Origin: Actinomycetota bacterium
GTDB taxonomy: Bacteria; Actinomycetota; Acidimicrobiia; Acidimicrobiales; JAMCPL01
NCBI GenBank assembly: GCA_023379675.1
Contig: JAMCPL010000008.1
Coordinates: 127,024 to 191,023 of the forward strand
Reading direction: 5' to 3'
DNA: 64,000 nucleotides
Of the stretch, positions 44,570 to 54,806 are shown piece after piece. The position numbers and the translations under genes are program-made. Position 1 is the first letter of the stretch. Each line of letters begins with the position of its first letter. The notes under the pieces are model-generated. The model saw nothing but the letters and a program-made list of their open reading frames with translations. It searched no databases and was not told where the DNA came from.

Positions 44570-44869
44570 TCACAATCTTTTCAAGGCATTGCGCCCATAC
44601 TTTGACCTATAGAAATCGCCGCCATCGGGCCTCACGCTGGACCTTTCTTGTACCTTTGCAAAGGGTACTGCGGGGAAGTCCTTTTCCAACCGGCTGGTGA
44701 TGTCTCGTAGGAGCCACTGTTTCTCGTGTACCAATACGAGGCCCGAACTATTCTGGAGCTTCTCCACCGTCTGCAGTAGGGCCTTACCCAGCTCTGTCTC
44801 TTGTTGCCTCGATGTCAGATTGATAACTGTACCAGCTCGGTTTCGGCGGAGGTCGCTCTTGTGTGCCAT
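44570..44869 (-). pseudogene. Probable N-terminal remnant of an EcoRI-type restriction endonuclease
   Basis: A 99-residue frame ends shortly after LEKDFPAVPFAKVQERSSVRPDGGDFY. EcoRI-family enzymes carry a very similar (S)SI(K/R)PDGG block containing the catalytic Asp, followed about 20 residues later by an ExK motif. Here ExK and everything after it are missing, replaced by YRSKYGRNALKRL and a stop. The upstream helix-rich stretch ALLQTVEKLQNSSGLVL suits that family's N-terminus. I read it as a truncated, inactive gene; identity is inferred from one motif. Confidence 0.5.
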
Positions 44870-45055
44870 CTAAGCCCGTTTCATTTTATCGAGCAAAAAC
44901 AAATGCTCCGTAACGTACGTATTTCGTGCGCTAAGATTGCGACTTCCCCGAAACGTCGCATACTTTAGCTGAAGTTCCTCGTACGCTCTGACCCGCTGGC
45001 GCGGACCGTCGCGGACGTGAATGGTTACACCGGCTCGATGCCAATCATCCCTGGT
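44870..45055 (-). pseudogene. Remnant ORF upstream of the restriction-enzyme fragment, unidentified
   Basis: The frame directly upstream and in phase with the previous entry ends in TAG at 44870-44872, immediately followed by its ATG. It encodes HVRDGPRQRVRAYEELQLKYATFRG... and ends EHLFLLDKMKRA. It could be the C-terminal end of a partner DNA methyltransferase, which would suit an R-M pair, but I recognise no motif. Sequence upstream of about 45060 belongs to the flavoreductase remnant on the other strand, so the junction lies there. Confidence 0.35.
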
Positions 45056-45063
45056 CAGAAGGG

Positions 45064-45414
45064 ATGGGTACTGGCCGGAACAAGCGCATACGGACACGCG
45101 AAGAGGACCTGCCAGGTGGGTCCAACGGTTCCCACCCGATCGTGATCGTGCGGGCATCGCGTCCAAGTGATCTCGTGTTCCGCGCAGAGTTGGCCGAGCT
45201 GGTCAAGCATCGTCGTGGTGAACTCCACGAGATGGTGGGTTCGCGAGAAGATGTGTGTTTTGACGAGGAGACGCTCAGTTCGCTTGTACCCGGCTTGGAT
45301 CAGCGTGATCTCTATGTATGCGGACCGGAGGGGTTTGTCGACAGGATAGTCGAAATAGCGGGCAATCTCGATGTCTCACGTGAGTCAATCCATCACGAGG
45401 CATTCAGTCTATGA
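45064..45414 (+). pseudogene. C-terminal NAD-binding remnant of a flavoreductase (ferric-reductase-like)
   Basis: IVIVRASRPSDLVFRAELAELVKHRRGELHEMVGSRED, then LVPGLDQRDLYVCGPEGFVDRIVEIAGNL and IHHEAFSL, is the NAD-binding half of ferredoxin-reductase-type oxidoreductases (the vYvCGPpgf motif and the terminal aromatic region). The membrane and FAD-binding parts that should precede it are absent; sequence of foreign appearance replaces them. Its stop overlaps the start of the FMN-binding gene, the usual order ferric reductase, FMN-binding protein, ApbE. Confidence 0.7.
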
Positions 45415-45948
45415 TGTACAAGAGCAGTGCGAGAAAACGGGCGTATATTGCCCTTGCCGGCACAACTGCCGGCCTGGTCGGCATTATCGGCTTTCATACC
45501 GGCAAGGCGTTACCGGCACTGGTCGATCAGCGAACATCATCCATGGTCGGACGGTACGCGAACGGGCATAACCGGTCAAGGTCGGAAGGTACGGGTAGTG
45601 GAGGTGGGCGCCCCGAACACGAATGGAAACTCGCCAGCACAGCCTCCTTCGGCCGGCACGTCATCAGCTGCGCGCAGCGCCACCGGAGCAACTGAGCAGT
45701 TCGGATATGGAGCACTCGCTGTCAAGGTTGCTGTCTCGGGTAACAAGATCATCCGGGTGTCTGTTCCGTACATCCAGGTGGCTGACTCGTATTCAGGAAA
45801 CATCGCTTCACAGGTCATCCCCATGCTGCGTTCACAGGTACTGTCGCTGCAGAGCGCCCGTATCAACGGTGTATCGGGAGCAACCTATACGAGTGAGGCA
45901 TATGCGATGTCACTCCAGTCCGCTCTCGATAAGCTGCACGTCAAATGA
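45411..45948 (+). pseudogene. FMN-binding-domain protein disrupted by a frameshift
   Basis: The first frame from ATG 45411 gives a membrane anchor (RAYIALAGTTAGLVGIIGF). The second frame, shifted by plus one, gives an Ala/Ser/Pro-rich linker and a complete FMN-binding domain (YGALAVKVAVSGNKIIRVSV, ending NGVSGATYTSEAYAMSLQSALDKL). SGATYT is the ApbE flavinylation motif, in which a Thr receives FMN. The switch must fall between about 45540 and 45620. A single indel, real or from sequencing, explains it. Its stop overlaps the apbE start. Confidence 0.75.
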
Positions 45949-46769
45949 GAAAGGAACGGGCAATTCAGGAACGGGCAGACGACGAGATCTTTTCTTTCGC
46001 GGAACCGGTAATGGGTACCGTAGCATCCTTCACCATCTACTGTGACAGCAGTGGCAACAGCACCCGTCACCATCACCATCAGGCGATTCTTTCCATCCTG
46101 GCCTCGGCATGTGCCACGTTGCATCAGGCAGACGGCATTTTCAGTACCTGGAAACTCGACAGTCCCATGAGTCGCTATCGGCGCGGCGAGGTATCTCTGG
46201 AGGATGTTCCGGCGCAAGTCTCTGAAGTGCTTGATCTATGCCATATTGCCAAAGATATCTCGGATGGCTGGTTTGATCCCTGGGCAATGCCGGGAGGCGT
46301 AGATCCTACTGGTCTGGTAAAAGGCTGGGCAGTGGAACGAGCTTTAACTGGACTCATTGGATCCGGCATAACGGGAGCCATGCTCAATGTCGGAGGTGAT
46401 CTTGCCATATCCGGTAGGCCAGGAGCAGAACAACACTGGCGAATTGGCATCCGGCATCCATGGATGGCGGATGCACTTGCATGTGTGCTCGAAACTGATG
46501 TTGCAGTTGCCACTTCTGGTATCTACGAACGTGGAAATATCCTCATCGATCCCCACAGCGGGTTGGCTGGATGTCGCGCGGCCTCGGCTACGGTCGTTGG
46601 GCCAAGCCTGGCTTTGGCTGATGCACTCGCCACCGCTTTGGCAGTCGCAGGCGATATAGGTATCGAATGGTTCAGCTCGCTCGCCGGCTACGAAACCTAC
46701 CTGATCCGGACGGATGGCACCGAAATAGCTACGGACGGGATCAAATTCGCGGACCAGGGTACCACATGA
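45945..46769 (+). CDS. apbE: ApbE family FAD:protein FMN transferase
   Basis: 274 residues, apparently intact. EPVMGTVASFTIYC at the N-terminus, ADGIFSTWKLDSPMSRYRRGE, GGVDPTGLVKGWAVERAL, LNVGGDLAISG and VATSGIYERGNILIDPHSG match ApbE; ADALATALAVAG is the metal-site region near the end. It attaches FMN to a Thr of FMN-binding-domain proteins outside the membrane. Its natural substrate here is the frameshifted gene just upstream. ATGA overlap couples the two. A short His run (HHHH) lies near residue 42. Confidence 0.92.
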   Translation: MRKERAIQERADDEIFSFAEPVMGTVASFTIYCDSSGNSTRHHHHQAILSILASACATLHQADGIFSTWKLDSPMSRYRRGEVSLEDVPAQVSEVLDLCHIAKDISDGWFDPWAMPGGVDPTGLVKGWAVERALTGLIGSGITGAMLNVGGDLAISGRPGAEQHWRIGIRHPWMADALACVLETDVAVATSGIYERGNILIDPHSGLAGCRAASATVVGPSLALADALATALAVAGDIGIEWFSSLAGYETYLIRTDGTEIATDGIKFADQGTT

Positions 46770-46878
46770 GAGGCCACATTGGTTGGCTGGTATTTGCCGT
46801 GACCAACCTTTTGCGCCGCCCGTATTCACAGGCACCAAGACTTATCCGGCAGGCCACGGCGTTTGCCGGCGGCTGATA

Positions 46879-49800
46879 TCAGAACCAGCCTTCCACATCC
46901 ACCACCACGTTGGTGTAGCCGGCTGGGTTGTAAATCGAGATGCCGCCTCCTGATCCTAGAGGGACAACCACCTGGCTTGCAATTGTCGTGTCCTTTCCAT
47001 AGTTGATATTGGATGCCAGCGGGCGTGCCTGGCCTGACGGCCATACGGTCAGGTAGCCTGATGCAGCGGCGTTGGCAGCGATTACGTTCAAGTCTACGGC
47101 GGTGGCAGTGATCGGAACGCCGGTAACGCCGTTGGCGTTGCCCGGAGGAGTTGTCCCACCTACTTTTACGGTGAGTACACCATGGGGAGCAAGAGTCTGC
47201 CCCGCGTAGGGCTCACCGGAGCCTGGCCTCGTGTCCGCTATGCGGTAGGGAGTGACAGGGGTGAACTGTGAAGGAGAACTTCCAGAAGTGCTCGTGCCGT
47301 CTGGGGTGGAGAACCAGCCTTGTACGTCCACTACCACGTTGATACTTCCCTGTGAGCCGTTGTAAATGTTTACTTCACCGGAGGAGGACACTGCTGTTGC
47401 AACCGAGTTCGATACAGGCAAGGGACCCGATGAGGTTGCCGGGTTTCCATCCAGTATCACCGGCGAGATTATAGGAGGTGCTGAGAAGTTGACTGTGGAT
47501 GCCAGCGGGCGTGCCTGGCCTGACGGCCATACGGTCAGGTAGCCTGATGCAGCGGCGTTGGCAGCGATTACGTTCAAGTCTACGGCGGTGGCAGTGATCG
47601 GAACGCCGGTAACGCCGTTGGCGTTGCCCGGAGGAGTTGTCCCACCTACTTTTACGGTGAGTACACCATGGGGAGCAAGAGTCTGCCCCGCGTAGGGCTC
47701 ACCGGAGCCTGGCCTCGTGTCCGCTATGCGGTAGGGAGTGATCGCGGTAAAGCTGCTGGTGCCTGCAGGTCCATACCAGCCTTCCACGTCCATCACCACA
47801 TCCACCGGTCCGTTGGAGGCATATACATTTACCTGGCCGTTCAATCCAATTGGGACGGTCACCAGATTGGCGACCGGTGCAGTACCGGAATAGTTGACCG
47901 CAGAGGAGATGCTCTTGGTGTATCCTGCCGGCCATACGGTCAGGTAGCCTGGAGAAGCGGCGTTGACCGCGGTTACATTGATCACTGCTGCCGTGGCGCT
48001 GATGGGTACACCGTCGCCACTCCCGTGAGGCTGGGTGCCTCCTACCTGGACACCAAGTACACTGCCGGTGTCGAGAGTCTGTCCCGCGTAGGGCTCACCG
48101 GAGCCTGGCCTCGTGTCCGCTATGCGGTAGGGAGTGACAGGAGTGAAAGGGGAAGCCGCCCCGGAGGTGTAGCTGGCGGCAGGCTGGTAACTGAAGGTGG
48201 TCTGGCTGGTGGGAGTAGTCGTACCGCCAGGGGTTTGAACGGTGACATTGACGGTTCCGCTTCCCGGTGGCGTCACCGCGGTCAGCTCAGAAGATGACTG
48301 GACATCTACGGACGGACTTGGTACGGTACCGAAATTGACCACCGTACGGCCTTGAGCGAATCCGGCACCTGACAGGGTCACAGTGGTTCCACCGTAGGAA
48401 AAGCCGCCGCTGGGGCTGATGGAGTTGATCGCGGGCATCAGCCATCCTCCAGTCGTTGTCGAGAGTAGCATGCTTTGGCCTGCCGTCAATCCGGCAGCGT
48501 AGCAGCCGGTGGCCGAGGGACACGAGACCCCAAACATGGATAGAGGTTGTACGGGCAGTGTCTGCTCCGTCCACTGTATCCCTCCATCGGTGCTGGCCAG
48601 AATGCCTCCGGAAGAAGGTGAGAACAGCTGGCCACTTGTTGCCCAGCAATCTTGTGTGTTTGCACACGCTATCCGCATGACCGGCTGTGACCCCGGAGGA
48701 AAGGTGGATCTGCTCCATTTGGCTCCACCATCCGTGGTGGTGAACCCCAAGCTGCCACTTGCACCGCCCCCGCCCTCAAAGCCGTTCAGCAGCGATCCTC
48801 CGGATGCAACACACTGGGTGGCAGAGGGGCATGCAATGCCATTCAGCTCGGGGGTGTCCTTTCCGGCAGGTTCCAGTACCGACCATGTGCTTCCACTGTC
48901 AACGGTCTTTGCCACCAGGCCCGGTAGTCCCTCGAATCCTCGAAAACCAAGAATGGAACTGCCTGATGCGTAGCACGTGGACACCGTAGGGCATGATACG
49001 GAGGACAGTACATCGCCTGAATATGAAGCCTGCTCTTTCCATGAGGCGCCACCGTCGGTGCTGACGAGGATGATGCCTGCTATGCCGGACAGGGAATTTC
49101 CAGATTTTGTATTGGGGGGGAACCCGGTTCCTACGGATACGCAGAGATTGACGGAAGCGCAGGAGACCCCGAGGATGCCCAGCAAATTGTTCGGGATGGT
49201 CCCGGATGTCCACGAAGATCCTCCGTTGGAAGTACTTAGAATAGCTGCAGGACCGCTGCCGAAGATTCCCCCTATAGGGTTACCACCTACTGCTGTACAA
49301 TTAGTCGTGGTCGGGCAGGAAACATCCAGTAGTGGCGTGTTGGCGGGCGGAGATTCTGGCATCCAAGTCTGTCCCCCGTTGGAGGTGGAAAGCGCGAGAG
49401 CTGCGGTGCTTCCACCAGTTCCCGTGGTGGAGCCGACCGCCATGCAGCTGGTCGTACTGGCGCAGTTCACATCCAGGGGTACCTGGCTGGTGGTCGGCAC
49501 ATTCGTAAGGTTCCATGCGCTACCTCCGTCTGTGGTGGACAGCGCTATACCGGTTTCGGACGCTCCAAGCAGGATAGGGAGAGAGGTCGTTGCGTGGCTG
49601 GGAGAGTCAGTACCTACGACTACGCAATCAGTGATGTCGTTGCACGATATTGCCAATAGATTGACCTTGGGTGGTGAAGTGTTCTCCGTATTCCAGATCG
49701 ATCCGCCATCAGTGGACGCGAGTACGACCGTATTTTCTGTAATCGGATTATCGGGTGTGCCGGAGGTGACCTCCGTACCTATTGCAGTACAAGGTGTGTA

Positions 49801-50877
49801 GACAGTGGAGGCTGTTCCTGTGATGATGCCGGCGGACGCAGGCGCGCATGAGACACCTGCCAGTTGAATAATATTGGATGGCGCCTGCTCTACTGTCCAG
49901 GTGGTTCCGCCGTCGGTGGTGGCCCACACAGGCTGGGCCGAAGCCGAGCTTGCGGAGGTTTGGAATGAGCTTGCTGAACCTGTGGATGACTCGTTCGGGA
50001 ACCGGAAATTGCCGTAGTAGGGAAGGATATTCACGGCCATGCAGAACATGGCATTCGCGCATGATACGGAATCGAGGTTGGTGGTGTCGTTTGGTACGGA
50101 TGGGGCGGTCCACGTCTTCCCCCCGTCAGACGTGACCACTACTGCGCCACCGGCACCGGTGGCCACGCAGTAGGTCGTAGTAGGGCAGGATATGGCATCA
50201 AGATTACCGGCGGGAGCCGGGGGTGTGGTAGCACTCCAAGTAGTACCACCGTCTGTGGTACGGAGCATTACCGGTACAGATGCAGTGTTGCTTCCCACTG
50301 CCCAGCAATCTGATGAGGTTGCACACGAGATGCCGGTCAGTGACGATACCCCCCCGGGGATGTCCTGGACAGTCCAACTGGAGCCGCCATCACTGGTGGA
50401 TACGACGATTCCACCCGAGGTGAAGCTGTTATAAGGTTCGGATGCCTGCCCCACAGCAAAGCACGCTTGCGTAGCCGGGCAGGATATCCCGGTAAGTGAG
50501 CCTACCTCGCTAGGCAGTTGTTGCACTGTCCAATCCAACCCGCCATTCGAGGTCACGCTGGATATCGCATTGCCGGACAATCCCTGGCCTACAGCCACGC
50601 AATCACCAGCGGAAGGGCAGGATATTGCGGTAAGAGCGTTGACGGGCAGTTGAGCAGCGTGGGATACCTCCCATCCTCCGGCCGAGCCAGAACCGCCGGC
50701 CACCCTAGCTGATGCGGTTGCCACCTGGGGAAGCGTAGCCGCATCTGCTACTGAAGTCAGGAGGGGCAGCAACACAACTGCCATGACTACTGCCGGTAAT
50801 ACGGCCAGCAGGACGCCCGGCAATGTGTTTGATCTGTGATCTGTGTTTGATCTGTGATCTTTCCTTCCAAATGACAT
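46879..50877 (-). CDS. Giant exported repeat protein (BNR/YCF48-like repeats, IPT/TIG domain, three C-terminal repeat domains)
   Basis: 1332 residues. A signal anchor (about 20-45) is followed by about 14 repeats of the form L..ISCPS...C.AVG, then ST(D)GG..WT, a sialidase/YCF48-like propeller pattern with paired cysteines (about 75-820). An IPT/TIG domain (INSISPSGGFSYGGTTVTLSG) follows, then three copies of a domain starting TPYRIADTRPGSGEPYAGQTL and ending VVVDVEGWF. The last two copies are encoded by identical DNA. Such proteins are common on actinobacterial surfaces; ligand unknown. It converges on apbE. Confidence 0.85.
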   Translation of the reverse strand: MSFGRKDHRSNTDHRSNTLPGVLLAVLPAVVMAVVLLPLLTSVADAATLPQVATASARVAGGSGSAGGWEVSHAAQLPVNALTAISCPSAGDCVAVGQGLSGNAISSVTSNGGLDWTVQQLPSEVGSLTGISCPATQACFAVGQASEPYNSFTSGGIVVSTSDGGSSWTVQDIPGGVSSLTGISCATSSDCWAVGSNTASVPVMLRTTDGGTTWSATTPPAPAGNLDAISCPTTTYCVATGAGGAVVVTSDGGKTWTAPSVPNDTTNLDSVSCANAMFCMAVNILPYYGNFRFPNESSTGSASSFQTSASSASAQPVWATTDGGTTWTVEQAPSNIIQLAGVSCAPASAGIITGTASTVYTPCTAIGTEVTSGTPDNPITENTVVLASTDGGSIWNTENTSPPKVNLLAISCNDITDCVVVGTDSPSHATTSLPILLGASETGIALSTTDGGSAWNLTNVPTTSQVPLDVNCASTTSCMAVGSTTGTGGSTAALALSTSNGGQTWMPESPPANTPLLDVSCPTTTNCTAVGGNPIGGIFGSGPAAILSTSNGGSSWTSGTIPNNLLGILGVSCASVNLCVSVGTGFPPNTKSGNSLSGIAGIILVSTDGGASWKEQASYSGDVLSSVSCPTVSTCYASGSSILGFRGFEGLPGLVAKTVDSGSTWSVLEPAGKDTPELNGIACPSATQCVASGGSLLNGFEGGGGASGSLGFTTTDGGAKWSRSTFPPGSQPVMRIACANTQDCWATSGQLFSPSSGGILASTDGGIQWTEQTLPVQPLSMFGVSCPSATGCYAAGLTAGQSMLLSTTTGGWLMPAINSISPSGGFSYGGTTVTLSGAGFAQGRTVVNFGTVPSPSVDVQSSSELTAVTPPGSGTVNVTVQTPGGTTTPTSQTTFSYQPAASYTSGAASPFTPVTPYRIADTRPGSGEPYAGQTLDTGSVLGVQVGGTQPHGSGDGVPISATAAVINVTAVNAASPGYLTVWPAGYTKSISSAVNYSGTAPVANLVTVPIGLNGQVNVYASNGPVDVVMDVEGWYGPAGTSSFTAITPYRIADTRPGSGEPYAGQTLAPHGVLTVKVGGTTPPGNANGVTGVPITATAVDLNVIAANAAASGYLTVWPSGQARPLASTVNFSAPPIISPVILDGNPATSSGPLPVSNSVATAVSSSGEVNIYNGSQGSINVVVDVQGWFSTPDGTSTSGSSPSQFTPVTPYRIADTRPGSGEPYAGQTLAPHGVLTVKVGGTTPPGNANGVTGVPITATAVDLNVIAANAAASGYLTVWPSGQARPLASNINYGKDTTIASQVVVPLGSGGGISIYNPAGYTNVVVDVEGWF
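47010..47741. repeat. 246-bp direct repeat inside the giant repeat gene
   Basis: The segments 47010-47255 and 47496-47741 are identical as far as I can align them. They are 486 bases (162 codons) apart, so the reading frame is kept. A third, partial match covers about 48080-48145. Lack of even synonymous differences points to recent duplication or gene conversion. Confidence 0.9.
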
Positions 50878-51258
50878 GGTTTTACCTCTGCTGTCCGGTC
50901 AAGGCACTCCTCCCGGAGAGTGCACACCACTTATGGCGGTTGCATATATGGATCGCATCCTATGGCAATAGACGCACGAACGGCCTTTCAGGTTGCCCGA
51001 CGAGCGCTTACTTGCTACTGAACATACTGTAACCCACAAACATGACAAACTTGTTACCGTTGTATTGCAATTTCATGCCAATTTGGTGGTCGTGACAACG
51101 TGTCGATGGATTGCGCGGTGCACATACATTGAGTATTGAGGCACAGAGGGCGTACTTGCACGATCATCCTGAAAGCGACAGCCCGTAATGCACGGGCTGC
51201 AGCATAGCGGTCGCAGCAGAGGGCGTACTTGCATGATCATCCTGAAAGTGATTAGCTA
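50878..51258. other. Spacer between the repeat-protein gene and groEL, with repeats
   Basis: A near-identical 35-bp direct repeat lies at 51144-51178 and 51217-51251 (two differences, beginning CAGAGGGCGTACTTGC). Between the copies an 8-bp perfect stem (CAGCCCGT at 51179-51186 with ACGGGCTG at 51192-51199) is followed by an element also found upstream of cysO. No gene is evident in 50878-51385. Confidence 0.8.
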
Positions 51259-51285
51259 TTAGCACTCGACAGACTAGAGTGCTAA
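51259..51285. promoter_or_regulatory. CIRCE element (HrcA operator)
   Basis: TTAGCACTC at 51259-51267 and GAGTGCTAA at 51277-51285, separated by nine bases, match the CIRCE consensus perfectly. HrcA binds it and represses groEL until heat stress. TATAAT at 51293-51298 is the probable -10 of the controlled promoter, placing CIRCE over the -35 region. Confidence 0.97.
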
Positions 51286-51361
51286 GTGATGATATAATTC
51301 TTTGGTGACTGCCAGTCCGTGTGTGGACTGTGGTTGCCTGAGAACTTACCGGCAAGGATAA

Positions 51362-53011
<1,650 letters not shown>

Positions 53012-53025
53012 GGCTTTTTAAGGCC

Positions 53026-53724
53026 TTGGAAGGTCAATCTACAGTAGAAGGTGTATTTCCGGCAGAAGGGTTGTGTGTACTGCACCTGTTCTGCCGGGTG
53101 ACACCGCAGGTGGATGTCGAGGCGGTAATAGAAGCTGCCAAGCCATTCCAAGGGAGGGGGGGCCAAGTTGTGATGGCTTCCATACTCGGACACAAGGCCG
53201 ACGTGGGTGTCATGGCGCTGGCTCCAAAAATGTGGATGCTCAGGGAGCTCCAGACTGCTGCCTGCCAAGCTGGTCTTGATCCGCTGTACTCATATGTATC
53301 GTTGACCGAGGTGTCTGAGTATGCCGACGGCATGCCTGAGGAAGTACGCAATACCAGGCTTTATCCGCAACTGCCCCCCGAGGGAATGAATATGTTCTGC
53401 TTCTATCCCATGTCCAAACGTCGCCAGCCAGGACGCAACTGGTATGTGCTTCCGTTCGACGAACGGAAGTCGCTGATGCTGGGACATGGACGGGTGGGAA
53501 GAGAATACAGGGGACGCGTGCTTCAGCTGGTGACTGGCTCTACGGGCCTGGATGACTACGAGTGGGGTGTCACGCTCTTTGGCAGGGGTCCCGACGATAT
53601 CAAGGCGTGCGTATACGACATGCGCTTCGACCCTGCCTCAGCTCATTATGCAGACTTTGGACCGTTCTATACCGGGATGGTGGCATCTCCGAAGGATGTG
53701 CTGGCAAGCTGCACAAGCAGCTAG
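53026..53724 (+). CDS. hemQ: HemQ-type coproheme decarboxylase (chlorite dismutase family)
   Basis: 232 residues of the chlorite-dismutase family. HKADVGVMALAPKMWMLRELQTA, SYVSLTEVSEYADG, FYPMSKRRQPGRNWYVLPFDERKSLMLGHGRVGREY (with the proximal heme His) and SGTGLDDYEWGVTLF-like end match HemQ, which finishes heme synthesis in Gram-positives by decarboxylating coproheme. The position equivalent to the distal Arg of true chlorite dismutases is not Arg in the segment I can align, favouring HemQ. The only upstream start is TTG at 53026. It lies just 14 bases from groEL. Confidence 0.92.
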   Translation: MEGQSTVEGVFPAEGLCVLHLFCRVTPQVDVEAVIEAAKPFQGRGGQVVMASILGHKADVGVMALAPKMWMLRELQTAACQAGLDPLYSYVSLTEVSEYADGMPEEVRNTRLYPQLPPEGMNMFCFYPMSKRRQPGRNWYVLPFDERKSLMLGHGRVGREYRGRVLQLVTGSTGLDDYEWGVTLFGRGPDDIKACVYDMRFDPASAHYADFGPFYTGMVASPKDVLASCTSS

Positions 53725-54527
53725 TGGCAATGTCCAGCCGACCACCAGGCAAGCTTGCGGCGCTGGAGAAAGAGTTGCATGATCTTGGCAAGGTGGTGGT
53801 GGCTTTTTCAGGTGGGGTGGATTCAGGACTGCTGGCATGGGTGGCTAACAGCGTTCTGGGACCGCCGAGCACCCTCTGCGTGACGGCAGCGTCGGCCTCG
53901 TTGGCGGCAACGGAGTTGGAGGCATGCAGGAAATATGCTCGGCAGTGGGGGTTACGCCTACGGGAAGTACATACAGAAGAGTTCGATAACCCGGACTACG
54001 TGTCTAATGGCTCCGATCGATGCTATCACTGCAAGAATGCCCTAATGGACGCATTGGAACCTATAGCAGAAGATGAGGGCGCCACCGTAGTGCTCGGAGT
54101 CAATCTGGATGACCTCAGTGATGTCCGGCCAGGCCAAGCAGCTGCGCAGCAACGCGGAGCGGTGTTCCCCTTCGTGCGAGCCGGTATAGGTAAGGAGGAA
54201 GTCCGGTCGATAGCCGGGTCGTTGTCTCTGGACATATGGGACAAGCCTTCGATGGCTTGCCTATCGTCACGTATCCCTCACGGTACTCCTATAGAAGTAG
54301 GCATGCTCTCTCAAGTTGCACGTGCTGAAAAAGCCCTCAAGACACTAGGGCTCAGGCAGGTACGCGTGAGGCATCATGGGGAAATAGCTCGGTTGGAGAT
54401 TGGTGCGGATGAACTGCCGGCGGCGATGTACATGCGGATGGAGATATTGCATGCCGTGTATGGAGTAGGCTTCAAGTATGTTGTGCTGGATCTCGAGGGC
54501 TACCGGACAGGCGGAGGCATGTGGTGA
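53724..54527 (+). CDS. larE: LarE-like ATP-dependent sulfur transferase
   Basis: PP-loop enzyme of about 267 residues. VVVAFSGGVDSGLLAWVA is the PP-loop; CYHCKNALMDAL and SMACLSSRIPHGTPI (with the sacrificial-type cysteine) match LarE. LarE converts the nicotinic-acid-derived precursor of the Ni-pincer cofactor into its thiocarboxylate form. LarB and LarC are not in this window. GTG at 53724 overlaps the hemQ stop; ATG at 53730 is the alternative. The frame extends upstream into hemQ but that part is not homologous. Confidence 0.9.
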   Translation: MAMSSRPPGKLAALEKELHDLGKVVVAFSGGVDSGLLAWVANSVLGPPSTLCVTAASASLAATELEACRKYARQWGLRLREVHTEEFDNPDYVSNGSDRCYHCKNALMDALEPIAEDEGATVVLGVNLDDLSDVRPGQAAAQQRGAVFPFVRAGIGKEEVRSIAGSLSLDIWDKPSMACLSSRIPHGTPIEVGMLSQVARAEKALKTLGLRQVRVRHHGEIARLEIGADELPAAMYMRMEILHAVYGVGFKYVVLDLEGYRTGGGMW

Positions 54528-54536
54528 GGTAGGTGA

Positions 54537-54779
54537 GTGTCGGTGAAAGTCAGGGTGAAGCTGATATTCCCGGAGCAACTGGTACGTGAGCCGGTACTGG
54601 CTCGCCTAGTGAAGGATCACGATGTCGAGCCAAACATCAGAAAGGCCAATGTGGACGATGGAGAGGGCTGGATCCTATGCGAGATCGGAGGGGAACCGGA
54701 CAACGTGGAGTCTGCGCTTTCGTGGTTGAGGTCTGTAGGGGTGGAGGTCGATCTGCTCGGTGATGTGATCGAGGGATAA
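54537..54779 (+). CDS. NIL-domain protein
   Basis: An 80-residue protein consisting of one NIL domain: VKVRVKLIFPEQLVREPVLARLVKDHDVEPNIRKANVDDGEGWILCEIGGEPDNVESALSWLRSVGVEV. The domain is named for its Asn-Ile-Leu motif (here PNIRKANV) and occurs in methionine ABC transporter ATPases and in sulfur-assimilation ferredoxins. It follows larE by nine bases (GTG start), supporting a role in sulfur chemistry with it. The exact function is unknown. Confidence 0.85.
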   Translation: MSVKVRVKLIFPEQLVREPVLARLVKDHDVEPNIRKANVDDGEGWILCEIGGEPDNVESALSWLRSVGVEVDLLGDVIEG

Positions 54780-54806
54780 CTGGTCGGCGTATTCTCCCTT
54801 GACTGA

